Shown here piece after piece: positions 26,652 to 35,662 of a DNA stretch of 35,992 nt; position 1 is the stretch's first letter; the number at the start of each line of letters is the position of its first letter. Source of the DNA: Ignavibacteria bacterium (GTDB lineage: Bacteria; Bacteroidota; Ignavibacteria; UBA10030; UBA6906); contig QKGJ01000393.1 of assembly GCA_003251275.1 (NCBI GenBank), positions 1 to 35,992 on the forward strand, written 5' to 3'. Under the pieces are notes generated by a model. It was given only the letters and a program-made list of their open reading frames with translations, did no database searches and was not told the origin of the DNA. Position numbers and translations under genes: made by a program.

Positions 26652-29339
26652 ATGATTGGACAAACAGTATCACACTACAAGATTCTCGAGAAGATCGGTG
26701 AGGGGGGAATGGGAATTGTCTTCAAGGCGGAAGACACAAATCTTGACCGCGTGGTCGCGCTGAAGTTTCTTCCGCAGCATTTGAATGCGTCCGAGCAGGA
26801 CAAAGCACGATTCGTGCAGGAGGCAAAAGCCGCTTCATCCATCAACCATCCCAACATCTGCACGATCCACGATATACAGGAACATGAGGAGCAACTCTTC
26901 ATCGTGATGGAGTATGTGGATGGCCAGACCTTAGGGGATCGGAAAGGTTCGCTGTCCTTCAAACAAGCAATTGAGATCGGTATTCAAATTGCCGATGGGC
27001 TTGCTGCCGCCCATGAAAAGGGGATTGTCCACAGGGACATCAAACCCGAAAATATCATGGTTCGGAAAGACGGCATCGCGCAGATCATGGACTTCGGATT
27101 GGCAAAGCTGCGGGGTGTCAGCCGCCTTACCAAGGAAGGGAGCACTGTTGGGACCGCGGGTTACATGTCCCCGGAACAAGTGCAGGGCCTGGAAGCAGAT
27201 CACCGCTCCGATATTTTCTCCCTCGGAATTCTGCTGTTTGAAATGATCACTGGCCAACTGCCGTTCAAAGGCGTTCATGAGAGCGCGATGATGTATGAGA
27301 TTGTCAATGTCGATGCACCTCCAATGTCCGCAGTGAAGCCGGATATTGACCCGCTCCTGGATTCAATTGTACTTGAGTGTCTCGAGAAAGACCCTAATGA
27401 GCGAACGCAGTCTGTCAAACAGGTATCAATTGATCTGAAGCGATTCCGGCGCGAATCAGGCCGACAGAAAATGAGTCGTGTCTATTCTGTTTCGCAGTCC
27501 GCTGTCCAAGTTCCAACTCGAAGCGCACAGACTTCCGGCTCCATTCCGGTCCGCACAATCCGTATGCAGGAAAAGATTGCATGGGGCGTGTCCGTCCTGG
27601 CACTTGCCGCGCTGGGATATCTGCTGGCCACCCGATCCTCATCGTCCGTGACATCGCATAACCCCATCGTTTCATCGTTCGAAATCCCGGAGAGTCTTTA
27701 TGTTCATTCATTTGGGGCCCTTCTCGGTCCGCCGGTGATTTCCCCGGACGGACAAACAATCGCGTTTAGGGGAGTTCCGTTAGATGGCCAAGCGAGGATC
27801 TATGTACGTGCCTTGAATACGCAGGAAGTTCGCGCCATACCGGGGACGGAAAATGGATACGAACCTTTCTGGGCGCCTGATGGCAAGACGCTTGGATTTT
27901 TTGACGGATCACGAATGAAAAGAGTAGATCTCGTCGGAGGATCGCCAACAACCATTGCGAATGTGCCAAATGCCCGGGGTGCTACTTGGTCTCAAGAGGG
28001 GACGATTGTGTTCTCTCCCGACTATCAATCCGGCCTCTTCCGCGTTGATGCAAGCGGGAAACAACCACCGGAGCCTCTCACCCAGCTTGACACCACAAAG
28101 GAGGAAGGTTCTCATCGCTGGCCTCATTTTCTACCGGATGGAAAGCACGTTCTTTTTCTTGTCCGCCATGCCTCGGAGTCAGGTGAGGCGGAAGGTGATG
28201 CAATTTATGTGGTTGGTCTCGATGGATCGGGGAAGAAGATGGTCGTTCAGTCTTCCTACAGCGCAGCATACGCGGACGGTTATCTCTTTTTTGCGCGGGG
28301 ATCAAACCTCCTTGCCCAACAATTCGATCCGTCATCGCTCACGACTTCAGGCGATCCTATCCTGCTGCGAGAGGGAGTGCTCACTGATCTCTCATACAAT
28401 ATCGCTGTCTTTACCGTGTCACGAACGGGCATACTGGTCTATCAAATTGGGAAAGCGCTTGCGGGTGCCAGGCCGATGTTTCTTGACCGATCCGGAAAGC
28501 TTGTGCGTTATCTGGAGGATAATAACGAACAAGATTTACCGAGATTCTCGAGAGATGGAGCGCAACTTGCGCTATACCTCTACGATATCCGATCGCGGAG
28601 GAGCAACATCTGGATTTATGATTTGCAAACCGGTGCACGACGTCGTCTGACAACTCGCTCAGAGGGTGATTTTTCTCCGGTATGGTCTGGCGACGGCCGT
28701 GATATTTATTTTGCTTCCGGAAAGGACGCGTATGTCCAAACCACCGGACATAGTGGGGATGGGAAACTATTTCTCTCGACATCCGGATACACCACCGTGA
28801 GCGATGTTTCCCGCGACGGAAAAGCCATCCTGGTGCGGACATCTCCGAATAGGGGAGGAACAGATGCGGACTTGTGGCTTCTTCGCGGAGATGATAAAGA
28901 CAGGACGCTTGTTCCATTTCAAAAAACAAAATTCAGTGAGGGCTCAGGGAGGATCTCACCCGACAACAGATGGGTTGCGTACCAATCGGATGAAAGTGGA
29001 AGTTTTGAGATTTACTTGAAACGAGTTGCCACCCCCGATGCGGAGCCGTGGAGAGTTTCTTCCGGCGGTGGATTTCTCCCTGTATGGGGGAGTGAGCCGT
29101 CCGAACTTTTCTACATCAACCAGAAAAACCAGATGGTCCTTGCAACCATTCGGTTTGTGGGAGAAAGAAGCGAGGTCAAAGGAGTCAGCCCCCTGTTTTC
29201 AATTCCGGCTTTTGCGTCTTCATATGATGTCTCTCCGGACGGGAAGACGTTTGTCATTTGTCGTTCGCTGGAAATGCAGAAGCTCCCACATCCCACGCTG
29301 GTTGTTAACTGGAAGGGATTACTTGAACAACCAAGATGA
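26652..29339 (+). CDS. Ser/Thr kinase + TM + TolB/WD40-like propeller (group A)
   Basis: MIGQTVSHYKILEKIGEGGMG, VHRDIKPENIMV, IMDFGLAKL, GYMSPEQ; TM IAWGVSVLALAALGYLLA; ISPDGQTIAF, WAPDGKTLGFF, VSPDGKTFVI. Confidence 0.94.
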   Translation: MIGQTVSHYKILEKIGEGGMGIVFKAEDTNLDRVVALKFLPQHLNASEQDKARFVQEAKAASSINHPNICTIHDIQEHEEQLFIVMEYVDGQTLGDRKGSLSFKQAIEIGIQIADGLAAAHEKGIVHRDIKPENIMVRKDGIAQIMDFGLAKLRGVSRLTKEGSTVGTAGYMSPEQVQGLEADHRSDIFSLGILLFEMITGQLPFKGVHESAMMYEIVNVDAPPMSAVKPDIDPLLDSIVLECLEKDPNERTQSVKQVSIDLKRFRRESGRQKMSRVYSVSQSAVQVPTRSAQTSGSIPVRTIRMQEKIAWGVSVLALAALGYLLATRSSSSVTSHNPIVSSFEIPESLYVHSFGALLGPPVISPDGQTIAFRGVPLDGQARIYVRALNTQEVRAIPGTENGYEPFWAPDGKTLGFFDGSRMKRVDLVGGSPTTIANVPNARGATWSQEGTIVFSPDYQSGLFRVDASGKQPPEPLTQLDTTKEEGSHRWPHFLPDGKHVLFLVRHASESGEAEGDAIYVVGLDGSGKKMVVQSSYSAAYADGYLFFARGSNLLAQQFDPSSLTTSGDPILLREGVLTDLSYNIAVFTVSRTGILVYQIGKALAGARPMFLDRSGKLVRYLEDNNEQDLPRFSRDGAQLALYLYDIRSRRSNIWIYDLQTGARRRLTTRSEGDFSPVWSGDGRDIYFASGKDAYVQTTGHSGDGKLFLSTSGYTTVSDVSRDGKAILVRTSPNRGGTDADLWLLRGDDKDRTLVPFQKTKFSEGSGRISPDNRWVAYQSDESGSFEIYLKRVATPDAEPWRVSSGGGFLPVWGSEPSELFYINQKNQMVLATIRFVGERSEVKGVSPLFSIPAFASSYDVSPDGKTFVICRSLEMQKLPHPTLVVNWKGLLEQPR

Positions 29340-29369
29340 ATTGTAGATCAAAAAAACCAGGAGGCTCAT

Positions 29370-29756
29370 ATGGTCGAGAATGAATCACCTCTGATGCTGG
29401 CGCAGAAATTTGGGGCGACGCTTATGACGCCGGTTTTTGTGGTCGACCGCGACGGAACATTGCTCTATTACAACAAAGCGGCAGAGCAGGTTCTTGGTCG
29501 ACAATTTGATGAGACTGGTTCGATGCCTGCAAGCACATGGTCACGTCTCTTTCTGCCGACCGATGAAGCTGGGACGCCACTCATGCCCGAGACATTGCCA
29601 CTGATGATTGCCCTGAGCGAAAACCGTCCGGCCCACGGGACATTGTGGATTCAGGGAATCGACAATGTACGGCGGTCGATCGCCGTTTCGGCGTTCCCAA
29701 TTACCGACGAACGTCCAAAACTGATCGGTGCGGTGGCGTTCTTTTGGGAAAACTAA
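29370..29756 (+). CDS. Small stand-alone PAS-domain protein (128 aa)
   Basis: FVVDRDGTLLYYNKAAEQVLGRQFDETGSM is a canonical PAS N-terminal strand/helix; ends RRSIAVSAFPITDERPKLIGAVAFFWEN (PAS beta-sheet); RBS-like AGGAGG upstream of ATG. Confidence 0.85.
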   Translation: MVENESPLMLAQKFGATLMTPVFVVDRDGTLLYYNKAAEQVLGRQFDETGSMPASTWSRLFLPTDEAGTPLMPETLPLMIALSENRPAHGTLWIQGIDNVRRSIAVSAFPITDERPKLIGAVAFFWEN

Positions 29757-29772
29757 AGATGTTATTTCATTG

Positions 29773-29816
29773 TTCTCGCAAAAATTCATGTGAGAAATGG
29801 CATGAGAAAATTTTTC
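29773..29816 (+). other. Possible intergenic RNA hairpin followed by a short A/T palindrome
   Basis: TTCTCGCA-(AAAATTCA)-TGTGAGAA: 8-bp stem with one G-U wobble, 8-nt loop (29773-29796), then GAAAATTTTTC (29806-29816). Confidence 0.3.
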
Positions 29817-29838
29817 AATCAACTATTGGAGGTATCGC

Positions 29839-30099
29839 ATGGATAGATTTCTGGTTGTATCACCTCATACTGATGAGGATTGTGTAAACGCGCTCAAGCA
29901 AGTGCTTGCGGCTGGATACCTGACACACTTTGATTGGGGTTGCAAGGATGGCGACCACACCGGCTGGGTAATTCTGGAGGCAGAGAATGCAAAGGAAGCA
30001 CTGATGGTTGTGCCATCAGGACAGAGGCAAAAAGCAAGGGCTGTCAGGCTGGTGAAATTCTCAGCTGACCAGGTCGCGAAGATGCACCACTTCAAATAG
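29839..30099 (+). CDS. Uncharacterised 86-aa protein, probably a small alpha/beta fold
   Basis: Good RBS (TTGGAGG) upstream of ATG; compact protein-like sequence MDRFLVVSPHTDEDCVNALKQVLAAGYLTHFDWGCKDGDHTGWVILEAENAKEALMVVPSGQRQKARAVRLVKFSADQVAKMHHFK; fits the array spacing. Confidence 0.82.
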   Translation: MDRFLVVSPHTDEDCVNALKQVLAAGYLTHFDWGCKDGDHTGWVILEAENAKEALMVVPSGQRQKARAVRLVKFSADQVAKMHHFK

Positions 30100-30126
30100 C
30101 GGCAAATTCTTCCAGGTTACGTGACA

Positions 30127-32352
30127 ATGATTGGACAAACGATCTCGCATTACAAGATTATCGATAAGCTCGGTGAGGGCGGCATGGGCGTTGTCTACAA
30201 AGCCGAAGACAACAAACTTGATCGGCCTGTCGCGTTGAAGTTCCTTCCCTTTCAACTATCCCCCACTGAGGATGAAAGGGCGTTGTTTGTCCAGGAAGCA
30301 AAGGCTGCATCCGCAATTAATCATCCAAACATTTGTACGATTTACTCCATCGAGGAACATGACGATCAACTTTTTATTGCAATGGAGTACGTCGATGGAG
30401 AATCGCTAAGACTGAGAATGATGAACGGCCCCATCGACGCACGTCGCGCCGTGGATATTGCAATCCAGATTGCCCACGGGCTCGCTTCGGCGCATGAAAA
30501 ACAAATTGTTCATCGGGACGTCAAGCCTGAAAACATCATGCTGCGCAAAGATGGCATTGTTGTTATCATGGATTTTGGATTGGCACACCGGACGGGGTCA
30601 CGTAGTGTAAGAAAGAGTGGTGATATCGTTGGAACGATTGCGTACATGTCTCCCGAACAAGCGAGGGGAGAGGAAGTCGATTATCGAACAGATATTTGGG
30701 GCTTGGGTGTTGTGCTATATGAAATGCTCAGTGGTGTGCACCCTTTCGCAGGCAGATACGAACAAGCAATTTTGTATCAGATTATGAATCAGGAGCCACC
30801 GCTTCTCGCAGATAAGGTCAGCGGGATTCCGTCTGAACTAGCTTTCATTGTTTCCACCTCCTTGAAGAAGGAACCAACACTCCGTCATCAATCCATGAGC
30901 AGGCTCCGCGATGATCTACGAAACCTTAGCAAGCAGCTTGAGGACGGCGGAAGAACAGCGACGCAGGGAGATCGCTACCGCATTGCGGTACTGCCCCTAT
31001 TAAACATTAGCACGGATCCTGACGACCAGTTTTTTGCGGATGGCATGACCGAAGAACTCATTGCACGTCTTACTAGGATCAGCAAGCTTCGAGTGATCGC
31101 TCGAACCACGGTCATGCAGTACAAAAGCACAACAAAAACCGTGGCTGAGATAAGCCGGGAGCTGGACATAGCGAATGTGATTGAAGGAAGCGTACGCAAG
31201 ACGGGTAACAAAGTTCGGATTCGCATACAGCTCGTCGATGCAAAGAGTCAGGAACACCTTTGGTCCGATGACTATGATCGCGATCTCAAAGACATCTTTC
31301 TTATACAAAGCGATGTTGCTCAACGCGTTGCCCGCTCGCTTGAGGTTCAGCTTATCGGGGAGGAGAGAAAGCAGATAGAGACAGAGTATACCAAGAACTT
31401 CGTTGCATATGAATCATATCTACGAGGACGGTATTTCTTGGGCAAGAGAACCGAAGTCGACCTCCACAAAGCCGTTGAGTCTTTCCAGCAGGCAGAGTCC
31501 ATTGATCCAGGATATGCTCTTGCGTACGCGGGAGAGGCGGATGCATTTATGGCGCTCGCCCTCCTTGAATTTTTACCTCCGCACAAAGCATTTCCGGAAG
31601 CCAAGGATGCTGCTGTGAAAGCAATCGCAATAGACCCAACATTGGCAGAGGCACATGCTTCGCTGGGCGTCGTGAAGTTTCAATACGACTGGGATTGGCC
31701 CGGCGCGGAATTCGAGTTTAAGGAGGCACTTAGACTCAATACAAACTACAGCAGTGGGCACCATTACTACGCCGACTTCCTAAAGGGTGCCGGACGATTC
31801 GATGAGGCTCTCATTGAGATTAGGAAAGCGCAACAACTCGACCCTCTTTCCCTTCCCATCAACACGGGCGTGGGTCACGTACTGTATCTGTCCCGCCGTT
31901 ACGACGAAGCCATCGAGCAATATAGGAAGACAATCGAGCTCGACCCAAACTATCTCCAGGCGCGTCTATGGTTCGGAAGGCCGCTCTTACAGAAAGGTAT
32001 GTACCGAGAAGCCATCCGAGAGCTAGAGGCCGCGGTGGAACTTTCAGGCGGCAGTACAATAGCATTAGCCATGCTGGGTAATGCTCTTGCTGTCTCTGGA
32101 AATCGTTTGGAAGCCACAAAGAAGCTTGACGAACTAACGAGGCGTTCGGAAAAGAACTATGTTCCTTCCTACTGGATCGGCATGATCTATATCGGTCTCG
32201 GCGATATGGATCAGGCGTTCACGTGGTTCCACAAAGCATGTGATGAACGATCGAGTTGGCTTGCATGGATGTATGCTGAGCCGCGTTTTGACACCTTGCG
32301 GAGCGATGCCCGGTTCGCCGCGCTGTCACAGAAAATGGGGTTTAAGCGATGA
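30127..32352 (+). CDS. Soluble (no obvious TM) Ser/Thr kinase + TolB_N-like domain + TPR repeats (group D)
   Basis: [103 protein letters not shown] repeats; no hydrophobic segment between kinase and TolB_N. Confidence 0.93.
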   Translation: MIGQTISHYKIIDKLGEGGMGVVYKAEDNKLDRPVALKFLPFQLSPTEDERALFVQEAKAASAINHPNICTIYSIEEHDDQLFIAMEYVDGESLRLRMMNGPIDARRAVDIAIQIAHGLASAHEKQIVHRDVKPENIMLRKDGIVVIMDFGLAHRTGSRSVRKSGDIVGTIAYMSPEQARGEEVDYRTDIWGLGVVLYEMLSGVHPFAGRYEQAILYQIMNQEPPLLADKVSGIPSELAFIVSTSLKKEPTLRHQSMSRLRDDLRNLSKQLEDGGRTATQGDRYRIAVLPLLNISTDPDDQFFADGMTEELIARLTRISKLRVIARTTVMQYKSTTKTVAEISRELDIANVIEGSVRKTGNKVRIRIQLVDAKSQEHLWSDDYDRDLKDIFLIQSDVAQRVARSLEVQLIGEERKQIETEYTKNFVAYESYLRGRYFLGKRTEVDLHKAVESFQQAESIDPGYALAYAGEADAFMALALLEFLPPHKAFPEAKDAAVKAIAIDPTLAEAHASLGVVKFQYDWDWPGAEFEFKEALRLNTNYSSGHHYYADFLKGAGRFDEALIEIRKAQQLDPLSLPINTGVGHVLYLSRRYDEAIEQYRKTIELDPNYLQARLWFGRPLLQKGMYREAIRELEAAVELSGGSTIALAMLGNALAVSGNRLEATKKLDELTRRSEKNYVPSYWIGMIYIGLGDMDQAFTWFHKACDERSSWLAWMYAEPRFDTLRSDARFAALSQKMGFKR

Positions 32353-32453
32353 TGGCTCGAGGGTAAGGATTTGGAGAACCGAACTTGCGTTTCTCTTATC
32401 TTCCCCTGTCGGCATTATTGGCTCCCTTCATTGACATACTTCGGAGAGACGCT

Positions 32454-35192
32454 GTGATTGGACAAGCAATAGCACATTACCAGATTCTGGAGAAGATAGG
32501 CGAAGGCGGGATGGGCGTGGTCTACAAAGCCCAGGATACAAAGCTCGACCGCATCGTCGCATTGAAGTTTCTCCCTCCACATCTGTCAGCTTCGGAAACC
32601 GACAAGGCGCGATTCATTCAGGAGGCAAAAGCAGCCTCTACATTGAATCATCCTAATATCTGTACGATATACTCCATAGAGGAACACGATGGTCAGCTTT
32701 TTATTGCGATGGAATTTGTTGACGGACAGACATTACAACAAAGGAAGCCATCCATCTCGTTGAAGCAGGCCATTGATATCGGCACTCAGGTCGCCGAGGG
32801 TTTGGCGGCTGCACATGAAAAGGGTATCGTCCACCGTGATATCAAACCTGAAAACATCATGGTCCGCAAGGACGGTATTGTCCAGATCATGGACTTCGGA
32901 CTGGCAAAACTCAGGAATGCCTCCAGTCAAGTAAATCGACTGACAAAAGAAGGGAGTACGGTTGGAACGGCGGGCTATATGTCTCCGGAACAGATTCAGG
33001 GAATGGAGGCAGATCATCGTTCGGACATATTCTCATATGGGATTCTCCTTTATGAGCTGCTCACGGGACAGCTTCCATTCAAAGGAGTTCATGAAACAGC
33101 TTTGGCGTATGAAATCGTGAACGTCGATGCGGCACCAATGTCATCGATAAAGCCGGATCTTGATCCATTGCTGGATGCAATTGTCCTTGAGTGTCTGGAA
33201 AAGGATATGAACGAACGTGCGCAGTCCATTAAGCAGATTGCGGTGGACCTGAAGCGGTACAAGCGCGAATCAAGCCGCCAGCGGGTTAGCAGGATCACAG
33301 CGGCCAGACCGGTGAGCGCTCTGGCTGCCGAGTCTTCTTCTGCGCTGGGGACAGAAGGGGTCAACAACGGGACAAAGGGGCTTCACAGCGCGAACAGGAA
33401 GATACTTGCCTCGGTTCTTTCGTTCCTCGGCCTGCTCTCGATCGCCATTCTCGTATTGTGGAGCCCCTGGGATGACGCGATTACCCACGCCGGCAGAATC
33501 ACGAGGTCTGTGATAGAGCTTCCCGAAGGGTACGAGCTCAACCTGAACTGGAACGACTCCCCGGTTGACATCTCCCCTGATGGCAAGATGATCGCCTTCA
33601 GCGCACTAAGCAGGGATAGTGGAAATATCCGGCTCTTCGTGCGTTCCCTTGACAGTTACACATTAAAACCGATTGCGGATGTCCGGTCGCGCGAGATCAA
33701 ATTCTCCCCCGATGGACGTTGGATCTACTACAGCGACAACGGCAGTCTGTACAAGGTCTCGATTGACGGCGGTGCACCGGTGCGTATTTTTTTCGGTTCC
33801 TACGATAACCAGAGGGGAATCGCCTGGGGGCCGAACGGCAGCATCTACATGGCCGCTGGCCAAGTTGGGGGTGTGTTGAAGATTCTGCCAGACCGTGACT
33901 CCGTGGAACAGGCTACAACGCCCGACCTTAAACGTGGCGAGATCAGCCACCGGTTTCCCTCGTTGCTTCCGGATGGAAATGCGATGCTTCTGACGGTCAA
34001 ATACACAACGACGGCGTCGTTCGACGATGCAAACATTGTCGTGCACGACCTCAAAACAGGGACGAACACGACCATCATTGAAGGTGGGGTGAACGCAAGT
34101 TATGTGCCGACCGGCCACATCATCTACGTGCGCGGTGGGTCATTCTACCTTGCCCCCTTTGACCCAGACTCGCGGCGCCTCACCGGACCAACCCGAAAAC
34201 TTTTCCCGGGCGGTATGCTGTTGACGGAATCGGGAGCGGCAAGCTACGCATTTTCGGATAACGGGACATTTGTATATGCACCGGGCGGGCCCGCTCCGTC
34301 AAAGAGCTACACCGTCGACTGGATTTCTCTCGACGGCAAAACCACGCCGCTCATCACGGCGGCCGCGAGCTACGGTGATCTCACTCTCTCACCGGACCGA
34401 TCGAAACTTGCGCTGGTTGTTAACGCCGCGAATAATGACGTCTGGACGTACGACATCCAACGTTCCACAATGCAAAGGCTGACGTTTGGCGGTGGTAACC
34501 ACAGTGTCCCCATCTGGACAACCGATGGGAAACGCGTGGCTTATTCTGCTGAACGAAGCAGGGAAATTGAGATATACTGGCGACCGTGGAACGGCTCGGG
34601 AAAAGAGGAAAAACTGCTTGGGGAGAAGGGAATTAGACTCTTCAATTGTGGATTCTCTCCGGACGGCAAGACACTATTATATCAGCGGGTAGAGAATAAC
34701 AAGTCTGATATATGGGCGGTTTCCATGGACAGTACGGAGAAACGATGGCCAGTGCTGGAAACACCGTTTGATGAATTCAATGTGGATGTTTCTCCAAATG
34801 GCCGCTGGCTCGCTTATCATTCCGCCGAGTCGGGAAAGCCGGAACTCTATATTGTTCCGTTCCTGGATGGGGAAGGAAGGTGGCAAATCACAAGCGGAGG
34901 AGCTTTGAGTCACTATTGGAATCGAGACGGAAGCGAGATCATTTACCTTGATGGCAACCTCAGACTTTTTGCCGTCCCACTGGCGGGTGGAACCTCCCTC
35001 CAACCCGGACGGCCTCGGATGATCGCGGATTATTTCAAGCTGAAATTCGATGAAGATGCTGCTGCCTTCGACCCCGTGGGCATGCGGTTTGCCTTTGCGC
35101 GAGAAATCCCGGGTTTGAGAGCACCAGACGCTATCAACATGGTCACCAACTGGTTCGAGGAAGTGGTGGCGGAGAAGTCGGACGGACAATGA
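32454..35192 (+). CDS. Ser/Thr kinase + TM + TolB/WD40-like propeller (group A)
   Basis: GTG start at 32454 gives (M)IGQAIAHYQILEKIGEGGMG; VHRDIKPENIMV, IMDFGLAKL, GYMSPEQ; TM ILASVLSFLGLLSIAILVLW; ISPDGKMIAF, FSPDGRWIYY, FSPDGKTLLY. Confidence 0.93.
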   Translation: MIGQAIAHYQILEKIGEGGMGVVYKAQDTKLDRIVALKFLPPHLSASETDKARFIQEAKAASTLNHPNICTIYSIEEHDGQLFIAMEFVDGQTLQQRKPSISLKQAIDIGTQVAEGLAAAHEKGIVHRDIKPENIMVRKDGIVQIMDFGLAKLRNASSQVNRLTKEGSTVGTAGYMSPEQIQGMEADHRSDIFSYGILLYELLTGQLPFKGVHETALAYEIVNVDAAPMSSIKPDLDPLLDAIVLECLEKDMNERAQSIKQIAVDLKRYKRESSRQRVSRITAARPVSALAAESSSALGTEGVNNGTKGLHSANRKILASVLSFLGLLSIAILVLWSPWDDAITHAGRITRSVIELPEGYELNLNWNDSPVDISPDGKMIAFSALSRDSGNIRLFVRSLDSYTLKPIADVRSREIKFSPDGRWIYYSDNGSLYKVSIDGGAPVRIFFGSYDNQRGIAWGPNGSIYMAAGQVGGVLKILPDRDSVEQATTPDLKRGEISHRFPSLLPDGNAMLLTVKYTTTASFDDANIVVHDLKTGTNTTIIEGGVNASYVPTGHIIYVRGGSFYLAPFDPDSRRLTGPTRKLFPGGMLLTESGAASYAFSDNGTFVYAPGGPAPSKSYTVDWISLDGKTTPLITAAASYGDLTLSPDRSKLALVVNAANNDVWTYDIQRSTMQRLTFGGGNHSVPIWTTDGKRVAYSAERSREIEIYWRPWNGSGKEEKLLGEKGIRLFNCGFSPDGKTLLYQRVENNKSDIWAVSMDSTEKRWPVLETPFDEFNVDVSPNGRWLAYHSAESGKPELYIVPFLDGEGRWQITSGGALSHYWNRDGSEIIYLDGNLRLFAVPLAGGTSLQPGRPRMIADYFKLKFDEDAAAFDPVGMRFAFAREIPGLRAPDAINMVTNWFEEVVAEKSDGQ

Positions 35193-35280
35193 TACATGGG
35201 GCATACCCATATGGTGTAAGTAACAGAAATTTGGCGAGTATTTATCTGAACATATGAAATGAGAGAGCAAAGAATTTTTG

Positions 35281-35658
35281 TATTACGAAATACTCGAAAA
35301 TGAGAGGCACGACATTTTTTGGTTTGCCCGATTCGAACTTAGAGCTGAAGAAATCCTGCATGAGTTTGAATGGCGTGATTTGGCAGCCGGCTATGCCGCA
35401 GCATGACAAAAGCAGAAAGCATTGGAGTGCATCTGCAGGACGGAAGGGTAACCTCCCTCATCACCCTATTCAGATATGGCCATGGCGTATGCGGCATTGG
35501 GCGATAAGGACAAAGCCTTTGGAATGCTCGACAGGACGTATGAGATTAGCGACAGCTACCTTTCCTTCATCAGAACTGAGCTCCGTTTCAATCCTCTTCT
35601 GTCAGATACCCGCTTCAAGGCACTTTTGAGAAAACTAACTTTGAAGACTAGAGGTTGA
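35281..35658 (+). pseudogene. Decayed C-terminal TPR remnant of a group-D-like kinase gene
   Basis: Frame 1: [123 protein letters not shown]. In-frame stops at 35404 (TGA) and 35449 (TAA). The tail aligns with the C-terminus of the gene at 30127. The part before about 35370 is less certain. Confidence 0.7.
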
Positions 35659-35662
35659 GGCT

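Noticed and set aside
32385-32453. N-terminal extension MRFSYLPLSALLAPFIDILRRDA of the kinase at 32454
   Set aside because: Requires a TTG start and has no counterpart in any paralog; alignment places the start at GTG 32454 (IGQAIAHYQI).
35204-35218. TACCCATATGGTGTA imperfect inverted repeat after the kinase stop at 35192
   Set aside because: Only an 8-bp perfect core (CCATATGG), no T-tract; not distinguishable from chance and not terminator-like.
35300-35629. 109-aa + strand ORF in frame 2 of the last gap
   Set aside because: Overlaps the frame-1 TPR relic, which has real similarity to the 30127 gene; the frame-2 product is not protein-like and is an out-of-frame shadow.
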